Origin: Chloroflexota bacterium
GTDB lineage: Bacteria; Chloroflexota; Ktedonobacteria; Ktedonobacterales; Ktedonobacteraceae
Reading direction: 5' to 3'
DNA length: 6,894 nucleotides
Assembly (NCBI GenBank): GCA_021828635.1
Contig: JAJZEJ010000535.1
Span: 1-6,894, forward strand
The notes beneath the pieces were generated by a model, which saw only the letters and a list, made by a program, of their open reading frames with translations, was not told where the DNA came from and ran no database searches. Each line of letters opens with the position of its first letter. The first letter of the stretch is position 1. Position numbers and translations under genes: made by a program. Positions 1 to 4,864 of the stretch are shown one piece after another.

Positions 1-535
1 CCTCTCGCTTTCGGCTACTTTCGGTGGGCTGGTCTGGATTTTTCAGCAGGGCCATCTGCACACGCTGTTAGGTTTTCAGTCAGTGGGCAGCCTGGATAGC
101 ACGCAACCGGTGCTAATCTTCGCCATTGCCTTCGGGCTATCAATGGATTATGAGGTCTTTTTGCTATGCCGCATTAAAGAGCAGTTCGACCTGACCGGTG
201 ATAATCGAGAGGCGGTCGCCGTGGGCTTACAGCGCACCGGACAACTCATCACGAGCGCCGCGCTGCTACTGGCAATTGTCGTGGGTGCGTTCGCAACGTC
301 GCGCTTAATTATGATTCAGCAGATCGGCCTGGGTGTGGCAATCGCCATTCTGATGGATGCGACGCTGGTACGCATTCTGCTGGTTCCCTCGATGATGAAA
401 CTACTCGGCAACTGGAACTGGTGGTCGCCACGTCCGCTCCAGGCACTGCAACGGCGCATCGGCCTGAGCGAAAGGGACGCGCCAGAGCAACTGACTGGCG
501 AAGAACCGGAGGAACGGGAAATAGTGTCGGTGTAA
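1..535 (+). CDS. MMPL/RND-family transporter, C-terminal fragment (5' end outside window)
   Basis: The reading frame is open from the window edge (first full codon at position 2) to TAA at 533-535, giving about 177 residues of the end of a larger inner-membrane protein. A GTG at 83 is in frame but is internal, because family-like sequence continues upstream of it. The segment FGLSMDYEVFLLCRIKE (about residues 45-61 of the fragment) matches the Asp-Tyr transmembrane motif of MMPL/RND transporters, where the Asp-Tyr pair lies on the proton-relay helix. It is followed by GLQRTGQLITSAALLLAIV, a further hydrophobic segment, and the closing DATLVRILLVPSMMKLLG, all typical of the last helices of MmpL/YdfJ-like proteins. 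The last 50 or so residues are a charged cytoplasmic tail (EEPEEREIVSV). MMPL proteins export lipids or hydrophobic compounds using proton motive force; the substrate cannot be told from this fragment. It is convergent with the next gene, with a strong hairpin between them. Confidence 0.93.
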   Translation, partial: LSLSATFGGLVWIFQQGHLHTLLGFQSVGSLDSTQPVLIFAIAFGLSMDYEVFLLCRIKEQFDLTGDNREAVAVGLQRTGQLITSAALLLAIVVGAFATSRLIMIQQIGLGVAIAILMDATLVRILLVPSMMKLLGNWNWWSPRPLQALQRRIGLSERDAPEQLTGEEPEEREIVSV

Positions 536-546
536 TAACGAGGTAC

Positions 547-598
547 GATAGAAATGGAACATGGCACCCATTGAAAGGTGCCATGTTCCATTTCTATC
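547..598. terminator. Perfect 22-bp stem-loop between convergent genes, likely bidirectional terminator
   Basis: The left arm, 547-568 (begins GATAGAAATGG, ends GGCACC), is exactly complementary to the right arm, 577-598 (begins GGTGCC, ends TTTCTATC), with an 8-nt loop CATTGAAA at 569-576. It lies 12 nt after the MMPL stop and 11 nt from the stop of the opposing gene. The plus strand continues AGATTTTC and the minus strand likewise lacks a long U-tract, so it is not a textbook intrinsic terminator. Its position between converging genes makes termination or 3'-end protection of both mRNAs the simplest reading. The stem is longer than most terminators. Confidence 0.75.
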
Positions 599-608
599 AG
601 ATTTTCAG

Positions 609-878
609 CTATAGGGTTCGGCGTGCTGTGCCACGCGAGACCAGACGTAGAATGGCAATCAGGATACAGGCTCCAATGAAGGCGATGATGATCGAGACGA
701 CCAGTCCGCCGCTTGTTTGAATACCGATCAGGCTAGCCAGGAAGCCACCAATCAGTGCGCCAACAATACCAACCACGATGTCACCGACGATACCATAGCC
801 GCCGCCACGCATGACGACACTCGCCAGGAAACCGGCAATAAGACCGACAATAAGCCAGAAAAGAATTGCTGTTAACAT
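609..878 (-). CDS. GlsB/YeaQ/YmgE-family small membrane protein
   Basis: An 89-residue, very hydrophobic protein with three predicted membrane helices (roughly residues 3-22, 29-51 and 57-79) and a short basic C-terminus (RLVSRGTARRTL). The glycine-rich pattern GLIAGFLAS, then RGGGYGIVGDIVVGIVGALIGG, is characteristic of the transglycosylase-associated/GlsB-YeaQ-YmgE family, whose usual length is 80-90 residues; this is full length. The family is linked to general or envelope stress in several bacteria, but its biochemical role is unknown and the old name 'transglycosylase-associated' is not evidence of activity. The ATG at 878 is preceded by AAAAGGAG (895-888) at 9-nt spacing, which fixes the start. 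Upstream, an imperfect palindrome CACAATACTGTG (906-917, 10 of 12 positions symmetric) could be an operator, but this is weak. No clear sigma-70 promoter is visible. It appears monocistronic. Confidence 0.9.
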   Translation of the reverse strand: MLTAILFWLIVGLIAGFLASVVMRGGGYGIVGDIVVGIVGALIGGFLASLIGIQTSGGLVVSIIIAFIGACILIAILRLVSRGTARRTL

Positions 879-1540
879 CAGATGATACTCCTTTTAAGAT
901 GCTCTCACAATACTGTGTCTTCTGATTTCTGTGCTAGCAATTACTCGTACTATCGATTTAACATAACTACTAGCTACATGTTGTACGCAGCATCCATTCG
1001 TTGCGCTTCACAAAAAGAGCATCACAAAGAGGCACTAAGCGATTTTTAACCCCTTCCTGAGCTTTCTCAGATGGAGCTTATTCTACACGAGTGAGGAGAG
1101 GCCACTAATGGCTACAATTGCCATACCCAGCCAGTAAATCCAGGCTCCCAAACCCCAATAGGAGAGCGGTGCATCTCTGGTCACGAACAGGTAGTGTATC
1201 CGCTATCTCTTTGCTGCGAGCAGCGTCAGAGACTACTTGCTCCCTCTTTTGACTCGGCTTTAAGTGCTTCTCATGAACACGCATGAGGCTTGCGAAAGGA
1301 ACAAAAGAGAACGCTGTGTTTTACCTGCTCTGCGATTTTTGAGGAGAACCGCTCTTCACTGTAGAGCCTGCGGAGGCTGATTCTGATAGGGTTGTTGATC
1401 CATAGACGATCACTCACTTTCCTTCTCATGAGTGAGAAAATTGCTTTCTAGTAAGAAAAGCCACAGGACATCTAATCTCAGTATAGCAGAAGCAACGGAA
1501 GAGAGTTATTGCAGGACACACACGATTATGGTGAATAATT
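879..1540. other. 662-bp interval without an intact gene
   Basis: Between the GlsB-type gene and the VOC gene no open frame of convincing length or composition survives on either strand. The middle (about 1083-1403, minus) reads as a decayed coding sequence and is listed separately. The rest holds the Shine-Dalgarno and upstream region of the GlsB-type gene (879-about 1000), short hairpins such as CTCATG/CATGAG with a 6-nt loop (1270-1287), TTCTCA/TGAGAA with a 4-nt loop (1423-1438) and GTGAA/TTCAC (about 1531-1544, at the VOC stop). None has a U-tract good enough to call a terminator. I see no tRNA, riboswitch or CRISPR signal. Confidence 0.6.
1083..1403 (-). pseudogene. Frame-broken remnant of a small membrane-protein gene
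   Basis: Reading the minus strand from an ATG at 1403 gives MDQQPYQNQPPQALQ and then TGA (1358-1356). Shifting frame at about 1363 restores a coding-like stretch with EERFSSKIAEQVKHSV, which ends at TGA 1273-1271. A third frame from about 1284 reads HEKHLKPSQKREQVV and continues to about 1185. The last frame gives RDAPLS, then YWGLGAWIYWLGMAIVA, a convincing single membrane helix, ending at TAG 1085-1083. In order, this would be a protein of about 105 residues: a Gln/Pro-rich start, a charged amphipathic middle rich in Lys and Glu, and a C-terminal membrane anchor. At least three frameshifts would be needed, so either the gene is dead or the resemblance is partly chance. I do not recognise the family. 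The Trp/Tyr-rich hydrophobic end is the best evidence that this was coding DNA. Confidence 0.42.
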
Positions 1541-1963
1541 TCACAACCGCGCCTGAGCGTCTGCTGTGGCCTGGGGTGAGGTGGCAACAATCTGCATGAG
1601 TTCAATACGGTTGCCGTCGGGGTCTGTCAGCCAGTATTGTAGATTGGTATCCTGACCACGGGCAGGCTCACCCTCAATGGGCAGACCGCGTGCGGCCAGT
1701 TCTTTCAATGTTGCCGCCATGTCATCTACCAGCAGGCAGAAATGGTTATAGCCAACAGAACCCAACTCGTTTTTGCCATGTCCACCTGGGAAGAGTTCCA
1801 CAAAATAGGTGGGAGCGATTTGGATATAGACGATCCAGGGTGACGGCATACCCTCGCGCTCCAGGCGAAATGCCTCACGGAAACCCAGCTTATTGCAATA
1901 AAAGTCTAATGAACGTTCCAGGTCACTAATTCTGAAGGCCACATGGCCGATACCAGTAATCAC
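1541..1963 (-). CDS. VOC-superfamily protein (glyoxalase I/dioxygenase fold)
   Basis: A 140-residue protein with two beta-alpha-beta-beta-beta modules of the vicinal oxygen chelate fold. The first starts GIGHVAFRISDLERSLDFYC, the second VGYNHFCLLVDDM, and it closes with DPDGNRIELMQI. Residues placed like the metal ligands of the family are all present: His7, Glu56 (FVELFP), His74 (YNHF) and Glu121 (RIELM). This His/Glu/His/Glu set fits a metal-dependent lactoylglutathione-lyase-like enzyme, although VOC proteins also include dioxygenases, epimerases and resistance proteins, and the substrate cannot be assigned. The last 14 or so residues are an Ala/Gln-rich tail outside the fold. The start is GTG at 1963, supported by GAAAGG (1976-1971) at 7-nt spacing, and translation begins directly at the first beta strand. 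A TATAAG hexamer on the minus strand (2004-1999) may be the -10 of its own promoter; a TTGACA at 2033-2028 is too far away (23 nt) to pair with it. Confidence 0.92.
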   Translation of the reverse strand: MITGIGHVAFRISDLERSLDFYCNKLGFREAFRLEREGMPSPWIVYIQIAPTYFVELFPGGHGKNELGSVGYNHFCLLVDDMAATLKELAARGLPIEGEPARGQDTNLQYWLTDPDGNRIELMQIVATSPQATADAQARL

Positions 1964-2029
1964 GATGATTCCTTTCTTCGTTATGCAAAGTGATCGTCCT
2001 TATAGTTCAGCACATTTAAGATAAACATG

Positions 2030-2230
2030 TCAAACAGTGATGAACGATATGGCAAGACCACAGCCTATGCAGGTCGAACCGGCTAGTGTTAAATGTACCA
2101 GTTTTGTAGTTGAACCGCTGGCTTTGTCGCTACGATTGCTTACAGGTTGTGATAAAATTGTATTTTCCTGTTGTACATGGATGGTGACAAGTTCAAACAC
2201 TGGCTTAATGAACAAAGGCACAGTATACAT
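2030..2230 (-). CDS. Uncertain 66-residue ORF with a Ser/Thr/Cys-bearing C-terminus
   Basis: This ORF begins at an ATG 14 nt after the aminotransferase stop, on the same strand, and ends with TGA. It has no good Shine-Dalgarno, only AAAG about 7 nt upstream. The product begins MYTVPLFIKPVFELVTIHVQ, has a polar middle (QPVSNRSDKASGSTTKL), and ends with LAGSTCIGCGLAISFITV. That ending combines Thr, Ser and two Cys in a Cys-x-x-Cys spacing on a hydrophobic run. It could be a small membrane protein or a peptide precursor, or simply an open frame in the 3' untranslated region. No modification enzyme, transporter or immunity gene is in the window to support a peptide product. I do not recognise the family. 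An overlapping plus-strand open frame (2037-2294) seems less likely to be real. Confidence 0.3.
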   Translation of the reverse strand: MYTVPLFIKPVFELVTIHVQQENTILSQPVSNRSDKASGSTTKLVHLTLAGSTCIGCGLAISFITV

Positions 2231-2244
2231 AGTCAGCTTTAGTA

Positions 2245-3423
2245 TTAATTATTGCGAATCACCTGCGCCAGAATGTGTATTGCGCTATCAATAGCGTCTG
2301 GCGCGGCACAGCTATAGGCAAGGCGCAGGTGATGTGCGCCATCAGAAGGATTGACAAAAAATCCTTCACCGGCTGCTACCAGGATTCCATGCTGGAGCGC
2401 CTGCTGTTTGACCTGCTGAGCGAAGACATGTGATGGCAAGGTAAGCCAGATGAAGAAGCCACCAGAGGGATGCGTCCAGACTACATCAGAAGGCATTGTA
2501 CGTTGCAGGGCTGTCAGCGCCACGTCACGCCGCATTTTATACAGTGCTTGTAGATGTGCTATGTGCTGTTGCCAATGGCCGCTACGACAATACTCCGCCA
2601 CCATATGAGCTATAAAAGGGTTAGCACCGCCACCCATTTGCGTCGTTCCACTATTAACACAGTCTTCGATAGCCTCCTCAGCACCCACTAGCCAACCGAG
2701 CCGCAGACCAGGGGCCAGCGTTTTTGAGAAACTGCCAATACTCAACACCTGCTTGCCATGTGCTAAAGCATAGAAACTGGCTGGAACTGCACCCTCAAAT
2801 GAAAGGTCACGATAGACATCATCCTCAACAATCAGAAAGCCATAGCGATAGGCCAGAGCAATAATTTCCAGACGCCGCACTTGCGAGAGAGTTCTGCCCG
2901 TCGGATTATGAAAATTTGGCACAGTATACAGCATACTAACGGCTTTACCACGCGCTTTCAGCAGCACAAGCTGTTGCTCTAAGGCGGCTGGAATAAGACC
3001 ATCATCGTCCATCGGAGCCGCACATAATTCAAGGTGATGATCTCGAAAGACATGTAAGGCATCGGCATACGTTGGTGCCTCCACCAGCACCACGCCTTCT
3101 GGCTTGCCATAGAGACGTGCCAGCATATCTACGGCATGTGTCGAGCCAGCGACTATCATAACATTCTTTGCCTGTACAGCGAGGTGCTGTTCACAATTCA
3201 TCTTATCGGCAAGCATATCGATCAAGCTACGCGCTCCCTGCTCTGCACCATACTGAAGCATGTTAGAAGCCTGCGCTGAGTCTATGATAGACCGCATAGC
3301 CGCATACAGCTCGGCTGGTAACAATGTGGACGGGTCGGGATGCCCAAGCAGCAAGGAGATTGTGTTCTCGGTCATGCCTTGTGCCAAATCATGTGAAACC
3401 ATTACTACTCGTTTTCCTTTCAT
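2245..3423 (-). CDS. PLP-dependent aminotransferase, LysN/MocR-like class I/II fold
   Basis: A 392-residue fold-type I aminotransferase without the DNA-binding domain of MocR regulators, so likely a free enzyme similar to 2-aminoadipate/aromatic/branched-chain aminotransferases. The expected residues are in place: the N-terminal GHPDPSTLLP; the phosphate-site AGSTHAVD near 92-99; HNPTG at 172-176; Asp201 and Tyr204 in EDDVYRDL contacting the cofactor ring; the Schiff-base Lys234 in SIGSFSKTLAPGLRLGWL; and Arg367 in LRLAY for the substrate carboxylate. The exact amino-acid substrate cannot be read from sequence. The start ATG (3423-3421) shares its A with the dnaB stop, TAATG, which implies translational coupling. 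No strong Shine-Dalgarno precedes it. Internal Met8 or Met17 (just before the conserved N-terminal motif) are alternative starts. Coupling of an amino-acid enzyme to dnaB is not a usual arrangement and may only reflect operon fusion. Confidence 0.93.
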   Translation of the reverse strand: MKGKRVVMVSHDLAQGMTENTISLLLGHPDPSTLLPAELYAAMRSIIDSAQASNMLQYGAEQGARSLIDMLADKMNCEQHLAVQAKNVMIVAGSTHAVDMLARLYGKPEGVVLVEAPTYADALHVFRDHHLELCAAPMDDDGLIPAALEQQLVLLKARGKAVSMLYTVPNFHNPTGRTLSQVRRLEIIALAYRYGFLIVEDDVYRDLSFEGAVPASFYALAHGKQVLSIGSFSKTLAPGLRLGWLVGAEEAIEDCVNSGTTQMGGGANPFIAHMVAEYCRSGHWQQHIAHLQALYKMRRDVALTALQRTMPSDVVWTHPSGGFFIWLTLPSHVFAQQVKQQALQHGILVAAGEGFFVNPSDGAHHLRLAYSCAAPDAIDSAIHILAQVIRNN

Positions 3424-4838
3424 TATGCTTCATCATCAAGCATAATTTCTTCCTCATCCATATCAGCCCAGACATGCTCGCTCCCTGGTCTGCCACCTGG
3501 AGCCAGAAGATCATGGAAATATGTGTATTTTTTTTCAAAGGCTAGACTTACCTCACCTACCGGCCCATTACGATGCTTGGCCACAATGATATCGGCCTGA
3601 TTCGCGCGTTCGGAGTCGGCGCGATAGACATCATCGCGGTAGAGAAACAATACTACATCTGCATCACTTTCAATGGAACCTGATTCTCTAAGATCGGAGA
3701 GTTGTGGCACTTTAGAGGCACGACTCTCGACAGCACGTGAGAGCGAGGCCAGCGCCAGCACAGGAATATTCAGTTCGCGGGCCAGACCCTTGAGCGAACG
3801 GCTAATTTCGGCCACTTCCTGCTCGCGGTTGCGCTGTCTTTTTACGTCTGTCGCGGGAATATGCAACATCTGCAAATAATCCACGATCAGTAAGTCCAAG
3901 CCTTGCACACTCATCCACTGCCGTGCTTTACTACGTAACTGGATAGTTGAGAGCATAGCGGTATCATCAATCCACATCGGTAGGCCGTCCAATATTTTCG
4001 CTGACTCTATCAGAGAGGACCACTCGTCATCGCCAATCCAACCAGCACGCAATCGCTGCTGGTCAATACGGGCCGTCATAGAAATAAGCCTACCAACCAG
4101 CTGATCTTTGTTCATCTCAAGGCTAAACACGCCAATATTGCGTCTCTGTTGCGCTGCATTATACGCTATGGTGAGCGCCAGACCCGTTTTTCCCATTCCC
4201 GGCCTGCCAGCTAGTATGATGAGATCGGATTTCTGGAAGCCACCCAGGAGATGATCCAGGTCAGTCAAACCGGTCGGTACTCCGGCAATCTCGCCTGGCT
4301 TATGAATTATCTGTGACAGGCGCTCAATGTAAGCTGCTGTCAGATCGCCTACCACCGTGGAAGTGGCCGTCGCGGAATTGAATTGCTGGCTAATCTCGAA
4401 GATCATCTCCTCAGCCATCTCTAGTGTCATGCCCGCGTTTTCCTCACTATCCTCATAAGCATGGGCGACGACCTGGCTACATGCATGAATGAGACGGCGT
4501 AACATACCGGTGCGAGCTACAATGCGGCCATAATAGACGGCATTGCCACTTGTTGGCACATAATTCATGAAGGAGGATATAACCCCTGGCCCTCCAATCT
4601 CATGAAGTTTTCCCTGTTGCTCAAGCGCATCAGTGACGGTGATAATATCTATTGGTGTACGTTGGTTATACAGGTGCAGCATTGTCTGAAAAATGATGCG
4701 ATGGGTGTCACGATAAAAATCTTCCGCGATCAAAAACTCTGCTACAGGGGCGAGGACTTCTTGATCGATAAAGATACTCCCAAGTACTCCATATTCTGCC
4801 TCGATGTTTTGAGGCAAAAGACGTTCACGTATAGCCAT
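3423..4838 (-). CDS. dnaB: Replicative DNA helicase DnaB
   Basis: A 471-residue hexameric 5'-3' replicative helicase. The N-terminal primase-interacting helical domain (about 8-105) has the typical PQNIEAEYGVLGSIFID and YYGRIV. The linker helix is followed by the RecA-like motor (about 180-445). Motor motifs are Walker A GRPGMGKT (211-218), catalytic Glu241 in FSLEM, Arg250, Walker B LLIVDYLQM with Asp320, the DLRESGSIESDADVV loop (about 382-396), and the arginine-finger region KHRNGPVG (421-428). The normally conserved Gln of the ALSQLSR motif is Ser365 here (ALASLSR), while Arg368 is kept. The C-terminus is acidic (DMDEEEIMLDDEA). The start ATG at 4838 has AGAGGAG (4854-4848) at 9-nt spacing. 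Only 26 nt separate it from the upstream initiator-like gene, so the two are almost certainly co-transcribed, which suggests that the initiator's partner helicase is this protein. The stop overlaps the next gene's start. Confidence 0.97.
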   Translation of the reverse strand: MAIRERLLPQNIEAEYGVLGSIFIDQEVLAPVAEFLIAEDFYRDTHRIIFQTMLHLYNQRTPIDIITVTDALEQQGKLHEIGGPGVISSFMNYVPTSGNAVYYGRIVARTGMLRRLIHACSQVVAHAYEDSEENAGMTLEMAEEMIFEISQQFNSATATSTVVGDLTAAYIERLSQIIHKPGEIAGVPTGLTDLDHLLGGFQKSDLIILAGRPGMGKTGLALTIAYNAAQQRRNIGVFSLEMNKDQLVGRLISMTARIDQQRLRAGWIGDDEWSSLIESAKILDGLPMWIDDTAMLSTIQLRSKARQWMSVQGLDLLIVDYLQMLHIPATDVKRQRNREQEVAEISRSLKGLARELNIPVLALASLSRAVESRASKVPQLSDLRESGSIESDADVVLFLYRDDVYRADSERANQADIIVAKHRNGPVGEVSLAFEKKYTYFHDLLAPGGRPGSEHVWADMDEEEIMLDDEA

Positions 4839-4864
4839 TGCGTCTGTCTCCTCTATTTTCAGGT

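Noticed and set aside
1087..1134. Tiny plus-strand ORF MATIAIPSQ behind a GAGGAG-like sequence at about 1096
   Set aside because: Nine codons with no context; the complementary strand reads more convincingly as a membrane-helix remnant.
1188..1194. An isolated CAGGTAG outside the array, and GGTAG at 6373-6377
   Set aside because: Single copies without neighbours are expected by chance in a window of this size, so they are not counted as part of the array.
2037..2294. Plus-strand 85-codon open frame over the end of the aminotransferase
   Set aside because: It lacks a convincing ribosome site, overlaps the end of the aminotransferase gene and has no recognisable composition or motif.
2265..2304. 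Inverted repeat GCGCCAGA/TCTGGCGC with inner CGCTA/TAGCG hairpin at the 3' end of the aminotransferase gene
   Set aside because: The stem has a 10-nt one-sided bulge, lies wholly within codons of the conserved C-terminus and has no U-tract, so a terminator call is not supported.
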